Source of the DNA: Ferroglobus sp964463865 | Lineage (GTDB): Archaea; Halobacteriota; Archaeoglobi; Archaeoglobales; Archaeoglobaceae | Reading direction: 5' to 3' | Assembly (NCBI GenBank): GCA_964463865.1 | Contig: CAYXDX010000003.1 | Location: 1-43,311, forward strand | DNA length: 43,311 nt | Shown: piece after piece, positions 1-8,526 of the stretch | Position numbering within the stretch: position 1 is the stretch's first letter | Layout of the letters: each line of letters opens with the position of its first letter | Notes under the pieces: generated by a model | Told to the model about the DNA's origin: nothing | The model's input: the letters and a program-made list of their open reading frames with translations, nothing else | Databases searched by the model: none | Position numbers and translations under genes: made by a program

Positions 1-451
1 CCAAGCAATGGAACAAATCCTGAGACAAATAGGATACAAATACAAAAAAGTAAAAATAGAAAGAACATATGCGTTTGTAGTTCACAAAGAAGAAAGAAAA
101 GTTTACATCGAAGTTGCTGGCAAAAATCTTCCTTATTTTGGTAGAGATGGTAAGCAGGCTTTTCTCTAGGAAACGTGGATAGATCCAAAAAGACTGGATA
201 AGATAGAAAAGAGGAGCGCAGAGGTTAGAGCTGAAGGCTGGATTGCATTTTGCTATGCGATACTTAAAAAAGATTATGAAACATTTTTCAAGGCAACCGT
301 GAGCATTAGTGGGGTTACGTTTGGTGCAAAATTGATAAGAACGGCCGATTATAGAAGGAACATGAAGCCGCGATCAAAAGCTAAATGGGGTGTTGTCCAG
401 TTACCAAGAGAGCTTGTACTAGATCTAACGTGTGATCCAGAAAATATATAA
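1..451 (+). pseudogene. Interrupted reading frame of unknown function, 5' end cut by the window
   Basis: One frame stays open from base 2 to a TAA at 449-451 except for a single TAG at 167-169. The 55 codons before and 93 after the TAG both read like normal protein; downstream motifs include ETWIDPKRLDKIEKRSAEVR and RAEGWIAFCYAI. An ATG at 8-10 is in frame, but the gene may start upstream of the window. The region looks more AT-rich than the genes to its right, which hints at acquired DNA. I do not recognise the family. The simplest reading is a decayed gene with a nonsense mutation. A sequencing error or programmed readthrough of TAG are alternatives; nothing here indicates pyrrolysine use. 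Confidence 0.5.
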
Positions 452-514
452 CACTGCAGGAATTATTGAATATTAATATAATTTACTTTATACTTAACTT
501 TATCTACAACCAAG

Positions 515-1096
515 ATGCGAGCTGAAAAAACGAAATGGTGGATAATATCAAGAAAATATATGCAACTCAAAGTCGAAAACCTGAATCCACAAGAAGTGGG
601 CAGAGGTGTTGCAAGACTGAGCAAAAACGTTATGGAAAAGCTAAATTTAAACCCACGAGACGTCGTTGAAGTTAGAGGTAAGAGTGTTACAGGGGTAAGG
701 CTCTGGGCAGACAGAAAAAGCAGAAATACCGTTAGGTTGGACGAATACAAGAGGAGGAGCGCTGGAGTAGAGATCGGAGATTTCGTAGAGATCGAGAAAA
801 CTCTGTGTGCGGAAGCAAAAAGAGTCGTTCTCCGCTTGGCAGATGAAATAGAAACGGAAAAGATCGCGAGTTTCAGACTGCCTTTGATGGACATAAACGA
901 ATACCTTAAAAGATCCCTAATCGGAGTGCCGGTAGTCGAGAGTGAACTCATCCCGGTCTCATTTTACTCGCTATCTTTAGGTTTTCAAAAGATCGGACAA
1001 ACCGCGGTAGTTTTTCAAGTTGCAGAAACTGAGCCGAGAGGGCCAGTGGTAGTTGGAGAGAATACGGAGGTTGTATTTAGAGCTCGCAAACGGTAA
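515..1096 (+). CDS. Stand-alone Cdc48/VAT N-terminal-domain protein
   Basis: The 193-aa product matches the N-terminal substrate/cofactor-binding part of archaeal Cdc48/VAT. A double-psi beta-barrel comes first (about residues 17-100; NPQEVGRGVARL and RSAGVEIGDFVEIEK are typical), then the second N subdomain ending in RGPVVVGENTEVVF. Full-length Cdc48 has about 730-800 aa with two AAA ATPase domains. Here the frame stops after the N domain and no ATPase follows. A TATA-like box (486-494) sits about 26 bp before ATG 515 and supports a leaderless start there. By homology the domain itself begins at an internal ATG (560), so the first 15 residues are uncertain. It might act as an adaptor, a decoy or a relic. 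No neighbour suggests a role. Confidence 0.8.
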   Translation: MRAEKTKWWIISRKYMQLKVENLNPQEVGRGVARLSKNVMEKLNLNPRDVVEVRGKSVTGVRLWADRKSRNTVRLDEYKRRSAGVEIGDFVEIEKTLCAEAKRVVLRLADEIETEKIASFRLPLMDINEYLKRSLIGVPVVESELIPVSFYSLSLGFQKIGQTAVVFQVAETEPRGPVVVGENTEVVFRARKR

Positions 1097-1173
1097 CTAA
1101 ATTTTTAATACGATTTTACAGCCAATTGCATAAATGTAGTCTCAAAAAAACTTACCATTTATCGCGAAAAAAC

Positions 1174-1182
1174 TATTTATAT
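1174..1182 (+). promoter_or_regulatory. TATA box of the SHOCT-copB operon
   Basis: The sequence tatttatat is preceded by an A-rich BRE-like stretch (about 1164-1172). Its centre lies about 26 bp before the ATG at 1204, the spacing expected for a leaderless archaeal transcript. Confidence 0.6.
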
Positions 1183-1203
1183 TCTCGATGTAAAATAATC
1201 CTT

Positions 1204-1521
1204 ATGGACGGCTTTCACATGTTTCCGTTTGGATTCGGATGGTTCGGTTTCGGCATGCTATTCTGGTGGCTAATCCTTGTCGTAATCGGTTACCTCGTGT
1301 ATCAGGATGCCGAAAAGATGGGCATGAACGGTGCGCTCTGGTTCATTCTCGTAATCCTGCCAATGGTCGGGATTATCTTCCTCCTGCTCTACATAGTCCT
1401 GAGAGAAGACTACAAGAAGGAAGGAGACGACGCACTAAAAATACTCAAGGACAGGCTCGCGAGAGGAGAAATTACGCCGGAGGAATACAGGAAGCTGAAA
1501 GAAGAGTTGGAAAAGACGTGA
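1204..1521 (+). CDS. Small SHOCT-domain membrane protein
   Basis: The 105-aa protein has an aromatic, glycine-rich N-terminus, two hydrophobic membrane segments (about residues 18-34 and 46-66) and a C-terminal SHOCT motif (LKDRLARGEITPEEYRKLKE). SHOCT motifs are short helical tails found on many small membrane proteins and are thought to mediate oligomerisation. The frame is open further upstream, but a TATA box about 26 bp before ATG 1204 supports this start. The stop codon overlaps the ribosome-binding site of the copper ATPase gene, so the two are probably cotranscribed and translationally coupled. A role in copper handling is inferred only from this linkage. Confidence 0.8.
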   Translation: MDGFHMFPFGFGWFGFGMLFWWLILVVIGYLVYQDAEKMGMNGALWFILVILPMVGIIFLLLYIVLREDYKKEGDDALKILKDRLARGEITPEEYRKLKEELEKT

Positions 1522-1531
1522 GGTGGTAAGT

Positions 1532-3517
1532 ATGAACCACGAGCATCACGAACACAAGGCGAAGCCGGAAGAGAAACACGAGGCGCATTCCCACCACGAA
1601 CACATGATGATGGACTACAAAAGGAGGTTCTTCGTTTCGCTAATATTAACGATACCCATCTTAGCGCTCTCTCCGACCGTTCAGGACGTTCTGAGATACA
1701 GCATCAGGTTCCCGGGCGACTTCTACGTTCTCTTCGCGCTGTCTTCGATAGTGTTCTTCTACGGCGGATACCCGTTCTTCAAAGGGTTCGCAGAGGAAAT
1801 GAGAAAAAGAATGCCGGGGATGATGACTCTAATCGCGATAGCGATAAGCGTCGCCTACGTTTACAGCACCGCGGTGGTATTCGGACTCAAGGGCAAGGTG
1901 TTCTTCTGGGAGCTCGCGACGTTGATTGACGTGATGCTCCTCGGACACTGGATAGAGATGAAGTCTGTTCTCGGAGCTTCGAAGGCGTTGGAAGAGCTCG
2001 TGAAAATCATGCCGTCCACCGCTCACGTCGTTAAAGATGGAGAGATCGTGGAGGTTCCGGTAGAGGAGTTGAAGCCGGGAGACAGAGTTCTCGTAAGGCC
2101 GGGAGAAAAGATACCGGCGGACGGCGTCGTGGTTGAAGGGGAAAGCTTCGTCGACGAGTCGATGCTCACGGGCGAGAGCAAACCTGTCTCTAAGAGGGCC
2201 GGCGACGAGGTCATAGGAGGGTCGATAAACGGAGACGGATCGCTCGTAATCGAGGTCAAGAGGACTGGAAAGGACACCTACCTCAGTCAGGTTATCGAAC
2301 TCGTCAGACAGGCTCAGGAATCGAAGTCGAGAACGCAGGACCTTGCGAACAAGGCAGCGTTTTATTTAACGATCATAGCGCTCACCGCGGGAACCCTCAC
2401 TTTCGCCACGTGGCTTTACCTCAACAGCCCGCTTGAGTTCGCGATAGAGCGTGCCGTTACGGTAATGGTGATTTCCTGTCCTCACGCTCTGGGATTGGCC
2501 GTTCCGCTCGTCGTGGCAGTTTCGACCGCGCTCGCGGCAAAGAACGGGCTCCTGATAAGAGACAGGCAGGCGTTTGAAAGAGCTAAAGACATCGAAGCGG
2601 TCGTTTTCGACAAAACCGGAACTCTCACCGAGGGCAAATTCGGAGTCACCGACGTCGTCGCGTTCAAAGAGAGCGAAGAAGACGTGCTGAGAATATCTGC
2701 CAGCTTGGAAATGAACTCCGAACACCCCATCGCCAGAGGCATCGTAGAAGAGGCTAAGAAGAGAGGGATAGAGTTAAGAGAGGTCAAAAACTTCAGAGCG
2801 ATCCCCGGAAAGGGAATAGAGGGCGAGGTCGACGGGGAAGTTTACAAAGTCGTCAGTCCTGGCTACTTGAAGGAACTGGGTATAGAGCCGCTGGAGGAGG
2901 CCATGAGGCTCGCCGAACAGGGAAAAACCGTCGTCTACTTGCTGAAAGGCGAAGAAGTCCTCGGTGCAATAGCTCTTGCCGATACTATAAAGCCCGAATC
3001 GAGGGAAGCGATAGCAAAGCTGAAAGAGATGGGAATCAAGTGCATGATGCTCACTGGCGACAATTCTAAGGTCGCGAAGTGGGTTGCAGAAGAGCTCGGC
3101 CTCGACGAATTCTTCGCGGAGGTTCTCCCACACGAGAAAGCCGAGGTAATAAAGAAGGTTCAGGAAAAATACACCGTCGCAATGGTCGGAGACGGTATAA
3201 ACGACGCTCCGGCATTAGCTCAGGCAGACGTCGGCATAGCGATAGGAGCGGGGACAGACGTGGCAATAGAAACTGCCGACGTTATACTCGTCAGGAGCGA
3301 TCCGAGAGATGTCGTGAGCATCATCGAACTTTCGAAGAAGACCTACAAGAAGATGGTTCAAAACCTGATCTGGGCGACCGGATACAACAGCGTCGCAATT
3401 CCGCTCGCCGCTGGAGTTGCTTATTCCGCCGGCATTTTGCTCAGTCCGGCTATGGGTGCCGCGCTAATGAGCCTGAGCACGGTGATAGTCGCAATCAACG
3501 CGAGGCTACTCAAATAA
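1532..3517 (+). CDS. copB: CopB-type heavy-metal P1B ATPase
   Basis: This 661-aa ATPase should export copper (or another soft metal) across the membrane using ATP. Visible motifs in order: a His-rich N-terminal metal-binding tail (HEHHEHK, HSHHEHMMM), the actuator motif TGES (213-216), the intramembrane metal site CPH (316-318), the phosphorylation site DKTGTLT (Asp360), the HP motif typical of P1B pumps (SEHPIARG), and the hinge GDGIND (553-558). A CPH site plus a His-rich tail is the CopB signature, as opposed to CPC with CxxC domains in CopA. The biochemically studied A. fulgidus CopB is of this type. ATG 1532 is chosen because GAGGTG (1520-1525) precedes it by about 6 nt; an in-frame GTG lies at 1523. 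The pump follows the SHOCT gene directly. Confidence 0.95.
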   Translation: MNHEHHEHKAKPEEKHEAHSHHEHMMMDYKRRFFVSLILTIPILALSPTVQDVLRYSIRFPGDFYVLFALSSIVFFYGGYPFFKGFAEEMRKRMPGMMTLIAIAISVAYVYSTAVVFGLKGKVFFWELATLIDVMLLGHWIEMKSVLGASKALEELVKIMPSTAHVVKDGEIVEVPVEELKPGDRVLVRPGEKIPADGVVVEGESFVDESMLTGESKPVSKRAGDEVIGGSINGDGSLVIEVKRTGKDTYLSQVIELVRQAQESKSRTQDLANKAAFYLTIIALTAGTLTFATWLYLNSPLEFAIERAVTVMVISCPHALGLAVPLVVAVSTALAAKNGLLIRDRQAFERAKDIEAVVFDKTGTLTEGKFGVTDVVAFKESEEDVLRISASLEMNSEHPIARGIVEEAKKRGIELREVKNFRAIPGKGIEGEVDGEVYKVVSPGYLKELGIEPLEEAMRLAEQGKTVVYLLKGEEVLGAIALADTIKPESREAIAKLKEMGIKCMMLTGDNSKVAKWVAEELGLDEFFAEVLPHEKAEVIKKVQEKYTVAMVGDGINDAPALAQADVGIAIGAGTDVAIETADVILVRSDPRDVVSIIELSKKTYKKMVQNLIWATGYNSVAIPLAAGVAYSAGILLSPAMGAALMSLSTVIVAINARLLK

Positions 3518-3547
3518 CATTTTTTACAACTACGTCGAGTTACCTTC

Positions 3548-4321
3548 GTGATAGGCAGACTCGTGTGGTTCGGAGACTTTCCTCTCGAAAAGACCCTGAG
3601 CGCGCTAAGAGACGTCGGATACGATTTCGTAGAACTGTCCCTCGACTACCCTCTGCCGGACAACATAAACAGAAGCGAGCTCGCAAACGTTCTCGAGTCG
3701 TTTGAAATGAGGATCGCATTCCACTCGCCTCTTGACGTTTTTATAGCTCAGCCGAGAGAAGAGCTGTTCGAAGCGAGCCTGAAAGTTCTCAAAAAGTGCC
3801 TCGAATTCTCCTCGGAGTTCGAACCGCTCTACTACAACTTCCACGTAACGTTCGTCTCTCCGACGAGAAGGTTCGATGTAGTAAAGGAGAAGATCGTAGA
3901 AAACGGTCGTAGAGCTTGCGAAATCATACTCGAGTTCGCGAAAGAGAGCGGTTTCGAAGCGTGCCTCGAGTTCGACAGAAACTTCGACGAAAGCTTTCTC
4001 GTCGACGACCTCAAAATCTGTCTCGACGTCGGACACTTCGCAATTCTCTCAGACAAATACTCAGAAGAGCTGCAAGCGTTTATCGACAAACACGGCAAAA
4101 GGATCATAACGCTCCACGTCCACGACTGCGAGCTGAGTAAAGGGGTAGACCACATAGCGCTCGGAAACGGTAACGTCGACCTTAAAAGCGTCCTGAGAAT
4201 CGCAAAAGCGAAATACTACACCATCGAGACTTTCTGGAGAGACGCCGACAAAAACAAAATCAGACTCGAAGACATTAAAAAGGACTACGAATTCGTTAAG
4301 AGCGTCGTTTCTGGCACGTAG
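3548..4321 (+). CDS. Sugar-phosphate isomerase/epimerase-like TIM barrel
   Basis: The 257-aa protein has the xylose-isomerase-like (AP endonuclease family 2) TIM-barrel pattern. Probable metal ligands sit on successive strands: CLEFD, CLDVGHF, LHVHDCE and a C-terminal YTIETFW. The family includes hexulose and inosose epimerases and endonuclease IV. This protein is short and lacks the full nuclease motif set, so an isomerase or epimerase acting on a small sugar is more likely; the substrate cannot be read from sequence. The start is a GTG about 30 bp after copB, so it may be the last gene of that transcript. Its 3' end lies 59 bp from the leader-distal end of the CRISPR array. Confidence 0.8.
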   Translation: MIGRLVWFGDFPLEKTLSALRDVGYDFVELSLDYPLPDNINRSELANVLESFEMRIAFHSPLDVFIAQPREELFEASLKVLKKCLEFSSEFEPLYYNFHVTFVSPTRRFDVVKEKIVENGRRACEIILEFAKESGFEACLEFDRNFDESFLVDDLKICLDVGHFAILSDKYSEELQAFIDKHGKRIITLHVHDCELSKGVDHIALGNGNVDLKSVLRIAKAKYYTIETFWRDADKNKIRLEDIKKDYEFVKSVVSGT

Positions 4322-4380
4322 CGTCGCTTTACGTTGAGAGTTTTTGCTGATGATCTTCGGCCAAACCAATACGAGCAGAG

Positions 4381-7300
4381 CTTTCAATCCTCTTTTCATC
4401 GAGTTCCCAGTCAGCCGAGACGTGCTTTCTCTCGAGGCAAACCCCTTTCAATCCTCTTTTCATCGAGTTATTCTGACGAACGCCATAAACCATACGACGG
4501 CGATTCCCACTTTCAATCCTCTTTTCATCGAGATTTCACCGTGAATCGCTTTCTGACCTCAGAGTAGCTCAGATCTTTCAATCCTCTTTTCATCGAGTCG
4601 GTTGTCTCTGCGGCGGCGAGTTCGAGCGGATCGGCGAACTTTCAATCCTCTTTTCATCGAGTTGCGCTGTCGAACTTGACTGCGCCGCTGAATTGGTCGC
4701 TGCTTTCAATCCTCTTTTCATCGAGCCTTAAACCAAGAGGGGATGCGGTGTTCGAACTCTCGATAACTTTCAATCCTCTTTTCATCGAGCTGCGGTTTGG
4801 GTGGAGTTGCGAGAGGGTTTCAGAAGTTCATCTTTCAATCCTCTTTTCATCGAGACGGAACTTTAGCGGGGGAAGTGCACGAAAACAGAAAACACTTTCA
4901 ATCCTCTTTTCATCGAGAAGACCTCCGCAAGAAACTCATGCTTTTCTACAACGTAACCCTTTCAATCCTCTTTTCATCGAGTTATGAGTACGAACTACCA
5001 CAGAAACAACGAATAGTTAAAGCTTTCAATCCTCTTTTCATCGAGTTCATACTCAGGCTTTTCTACGACGAAATAACCAATCACTTTCAATCCTCTTTTC
5101 ATCGAGTTACAAACTGAAAGATTGGGTAGAAGATTACATACAGCCGAAGCTCTTTCAATCCTCTTTTCATCGAGTTAGTGAAACTGCGGCATTGCCTGCT
5201 GCTGTCTATCCAGCTTTCAATCCTCTTTTCATCGAGACCCAAAAACATTCAAGCCTGGAGACACAGTTACCGCAAATGTCTTTCAATCCTCTTTTCATCG
5301 AGTGAAAGAGTGGCTGGAGAAATACGGACGGTGGATCGGGAAGACTTTCAATCCTCTTTTCATCGAGTGGCAAGTAACAGACGTAGAGATCATCTCCGAA
5401 GAAGGTAGCTTTCAATCCTCTTTTCATCGAGTTCACAGTGAAGGTAGTTGTCAGTTGTGGCGATAAGGTGGTTGCTTTCAATCCTCTTTTCATCGAGAGG
5501 AGACATACCGGAGTACATACCACAGGGTGATGAGCTCACTTTCAATCCTCTTTTCATCGAGTTACAACTGAGTTTGGTGGTGTTCTAAGGATTTGTCAGA
5601 ACTTTCAATCCTCTTTTCATCGAGCAGACGAAGTGTCGTCCCACCTTCGCAGTGGGTATTATTACTTTCAATCCTCTTTTCATCGAGCTCAAAATCGCCC
5701 TTCTCGTCGAACCTGCTCAGAGTTACCTTTCAATCCTCTTTTCATCGAGGAAGGGAGACGTCCCCCTTGTGGCCACAACTCGAGAGTTCCACTTTCAATC
5801 CTCTTTTCATCGAGGTCAAACGTTCATCGCTCCCAGAATAACCCTTCCTCCGGATTACAACTTTCAATCCTCTTTTCATCGAGTGAGTGGAGCTCTAGAA
5901 TTTGATGAATTGAAGAAGCTTATCTTTCAATCCTCTTTTCATCGAGTGAACTTATCGGGTAGCTCGTCGAAAAGCTCGACGAGGTCCTTTCAATCCTCTT
6001 TTCATCGAGCGGAAACACTCAAAAAAATCGCTTTAGACATATGCAAAACTTTCTTTCAATCCTCTTTTCATCGAGATCCCTTCGGATCGTCACGCTCTTA
6101 GGATTCAGGACTCTGCTTTCAATCCTCTTTTCATCGAGATGACGGAGGGTTGTGGATGTGGATAGGGGTCGAATGTATCTTTCAATCCTCTTTTCATCGA
6201 GTGCCAAGCTCATACTGTACTCGTTTGCAGCTCTACTCGCTTACACTTTCAATCCTCTTTTCATCGAGTTGAATGTTGGAACTGCGGGAAGAGGTATAGG
6301 TTGAAGGTTGACTTTCAATCCTCTTTTCATCGAGATAGCGCGTTACCCGATTCTCAGCGCCAGCAGGGGGCACACTTTCAATCCTCTTTTCATCGAGACT
6401 TGCTCAAGCTTGCTGTTATGCGAGATTCCGATTTCCTTTCAATCCTCTTTTCATCGAGAGATCTCTTTGGACAGGTTGTATCTGCTGGACAGGCTCGTCT
6501 TTCAATCCTCTTTTCATCGAGATACGAGTCCGAAGAACAGCAGTATCGAGAACGGGACGAACCTTTCAATCCTCTTTTCATCGAGTTATCACGCTGTTGT
6601 AATTAACGACGACATACATGTTACCTTTCAATCCTCTTTTCATCGAGGACGATCATTGTCGACACTATTCACTCCGCGAAGGGACTTTCAATCCTCTTTT
6701 CATCGAGTCCGAGATTTTTCAAAGCGAAAAGAGAAGGAACTGAAAGAACTTTCAATCCTCTTTTCATCGAGCGGCGGAGGATCTAAAGCTGACGTGAGGC
6801 CGATAAGATACCTTTCAATCCTCTTTTCATCGAGATTAAAAGATACTCAATCTGGAGCAATATTGAGTAATACCTTTCAATCCTCTTTTCATCGAGTGGC
6901 GAACTCATCGAGTTCCAGTATTCAGAGTTCTATGGCTCTTTCAATCCTCTTTTCATCGAGTTCATCGAGAGAAGTCCCTGAATGTCCTCGCACTGGCTGC
7001 GGACTTTCAATCCTCTTTTCATCGAGTGAACAGCGTCGCTAATGCGATTAAAATAAAAAAAGTTGTCTTTCAATCCTCTTTTCATCGAGATCGAGATTAG
7101 CAAATGCAACATATTCCTAAAAGGTGTAAACTTTCAATCCTCTTTTCATCGAGGTGGATGGCCTTACGAACGGGCAAAGAAGGTTGGATATCCCTTTCAA
7201 TCCTCTTTTCATCGAGTTGTAAAAGTAACCCTTGTATATGATACGCCTACTGGGACCCTTTCAATCCTCTTTTCATCGAGGAGTGGGAGGAGAAGGTCAA

Positions 7301-7532
7301 GCCACTTGCCAAGAAGTACACTTTCAATCCTCTTTTCATCGAGACAAAGAGAGACATCTGGCGTTCTATACGTATTACTGGGAAGCTTTCAATCCTCTTT
7401 TCATCGAGTGGATATTGTAGAGTGTGTGAAGATTGTCCGCTATGTGGCTTTCAATCCTCTTTTCATCGAGATTACAACGTAAAAGTTCTCTTGGCTATAA
7501 GATACAGAACTTTCAATCCTCTTTTCATCGAG
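4381..7532 (-). CRISPR. CRISPR array: 50 repeats of 23 nt, 49 spacers, no cas genes nearby
   Basis: I located 50 copies of a 23-nt repeat (on the plus strand it begins CTTTCAATCC and ends TTTTCATCGAG), first at 4381-4403 and last at 7510-7532. They appear identical, including both terminal copies. The 49 spacers range from 37 nt (6648-6684) to 46 nt (5815-5860) and average about 41 nt; bases next to the repeat are not conserved, so the repeat really is 23 nt. Read on the minus strand the repeat ends in ATTGAAAG, the usual 8-nt crRNA 5' tag in archaeal type I-A/III systems. This sets transcription leftward, with the leader to the right of 7532. No cas gene lies in the window, so Cas6 and the effector must act in trans. 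Overlapping ORFs here with repeated MKRGLK or NPLFIE peptides are translations of the repeats. Confidence 0.99.
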
Positions 7533-7650
7533 GGTTATACTCGAACATAGTTTAAGCCATTAGCGACTATATAACGCTTTCTTTCGCACGCACACACTCG
7601 AACACGCTGGGGCTTGCGAAAAGCTTTTGAAGTAAACCGGGCGTTGTTCG
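7533..7650 (-). promoter_or_regulatory. Probable CRISPR leader with array promoter
   Basis: The non-coding DNA right of the last repeat is where the leader should lie, given the repeat orientation. On the minus strand a TATA-like ttatata (plus-strand 7568-7574) with an upstream purine-rich GAAAG-C element predicts a start near 7545, just before the first transcribed repeat. The leftmost repeat shows no degeneration, so orientation rests on the ATTGAAAG tag and this promoter, not on repeat decay. The right limit of the leader is a guess. Confidence 0.6.
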
Positions 7651-7809
7651 AGGAAAAGCTTAAATACTACGAAGACCTTCGCGACTTAACACTGTTAAAG
7701 TGGTCGTTTGTTCGAGTTGTTACAAAAATGTTGGGACGGGAATTGGTGGCTCGACTTCAGAACTGCGCAAAGTAGCTCCGAGAAGTCGAAGTTTCACGAA
7801 TAGTTTTTT
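7647..7809 (+). ncRNA. Candidate small RNA gene on the plus strand next to the CRISPR leader
   Basis: A textbook archaeal promoter core (gaaaagcttaaatact, about 7649-7664) faces right with no ORF behind it. The 120 bp downstream contain a 13-bp palindrome (ttaacactgttaa, about 7694-7706) and an 8-bp stem tcgacttc/gaagtcga (7751-7758 with 7782-7789), and end in six T residues at 7804-7809 just before the stop of the convergent KaiC-like gene. Promoter, structure and T-run together suggest a transcript of roughly 125 nt. Alternatives: these elements belong to the minus-strand leader, or the T-run is a terminator for the convergent gene. I do not recognise an RNA family. Confidence 0.35.
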
Positions 7810-7818
7810 CCGCTAAAA

Positions 7819-8505
7819 TTAAGCGATGTCTCTTGACGTGTCTATCTGGACTCCCTCGCTTATGTAGTATCTGAACGTTTCGCTTATCGGCTGCATGTTT
7901 CTAACCTTGGGTATGGCCAGTCTGTTTACAATTCTATCTCCGTGTCTTTCGACGTCTATGTCAAATACTGCATCGGAAAGGTCGATTACGAGGCTTTCGA
8001 GGTCTCTTGGATGTATGTCCTTTATCATGTAGCAGTAAGATATGCCCTTAATGTTCTTCGTCGTCACGTAAATCTTGTTTATGAGCCACTCCTTCAAACC
8101 GACCGGAACGTCAAGTTTGAGGAAAAAAGACAGGTTGTCGAAAATTATGACCGCGTTTTCGTCCTGAATTTCAGAAAGTTTCGCATCGACGAAGTCGAAA
8201 ATGTTCCTGTCTCTATACATGTCCTCGACCACGAACGCTCCCGTCTCGCTGAGGTAGTATTTTTCGAACACGTCTATAAACTCTATGTTGTCTGAGCTGA
8301 AGCCCATGTTCTCGATGTTCTCTCTCACGAACCTTGCCGGTCTGACGGTCGTGAAGTAATACGTGATGTGCACGGTAGCAAACTGGTGAAGGAAGACCTC
8401 CGGCATTGCTATCGGGTTGGCAAAAATGCAGACCATAGTGCCAACTGGCAAACCGCCGCCGAGTCTCTTGTCGAGTATGTCGATCCCTGTGGGAATTTTT
8501 TCCAT
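7819..8505 (-). CDS. KaiC/RAD55-like RecA-superfamily protein with degenerate Walker A
   Basis: The 228-aa protein begins like the KaiC/RAD55 family (PTGIDILDKRLGGGLPVGTM), and residues 118-126 look like a Walker B strand (VIIFDNLSF, Asp123). The P-loop that should read GxxGxGKT is replaced by FANPIAMPEVF (about 28-38), with no Gly-Lys-Thr, so ordinary ATP hydrolysis is unlikely. Such degenerate single-domain KaiC relatives occur in Archaeoglobales, in several cases near signalling genes. It is the last gene of a minus-strand operon (DUF167, Toprim, this gene; 21-bp gap). It may also have its own promoter near 8530-8540. Function unknown; a regulatory or structural role is inference. Confidence 0.75.
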   Translation of the reverse strand: MEKIPTGIDILDKRLGGGLPVGTMVCIFANPIAMPEVFLHQFATVHITYYFTTVRPARFVRENIENMGFSSDNIEFIDVFEKYYLSETGAFVVEDMYRDRNIFDFVDAKLSEIQDENAVIIFDNLSFFLKLDVPVGLKEWLINKIYVTTKNIKGISYCYMIKDIHPRDLESLVIDLSDAVFDIDVERHGDRIVNRLAIPKVRNMQPISETFRYYISEGVQIDTSRDIA

Positions 8506-8526
8506 TCAACTACTATTCTGAAGATT

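Noticed and set aside
1..451. TAG at 167-169 as pyrrolysine
   Set aside because: No pyl genes or Pyl-dependent methyltransferase are in view, and Archaeoglobales are not generally known to use pyrrolysine; a nonsense mutation is simpler.
3079..3705. Long plus-strand ORF overlapping the copB end and the isomerase start
   Set aside because: Extremely Arg/Ser-rich shadow of two well-supported genes.
4334..7482. Many overlapping ORFs on both strands across the CRISPR array
   Set aside because: Their proteins consist of the same short peptides (NPLFIE, QSSFHR, SILFSS, MKRGLK, LDEKRIE) at 64-base spacing; they are translations of the repeat.
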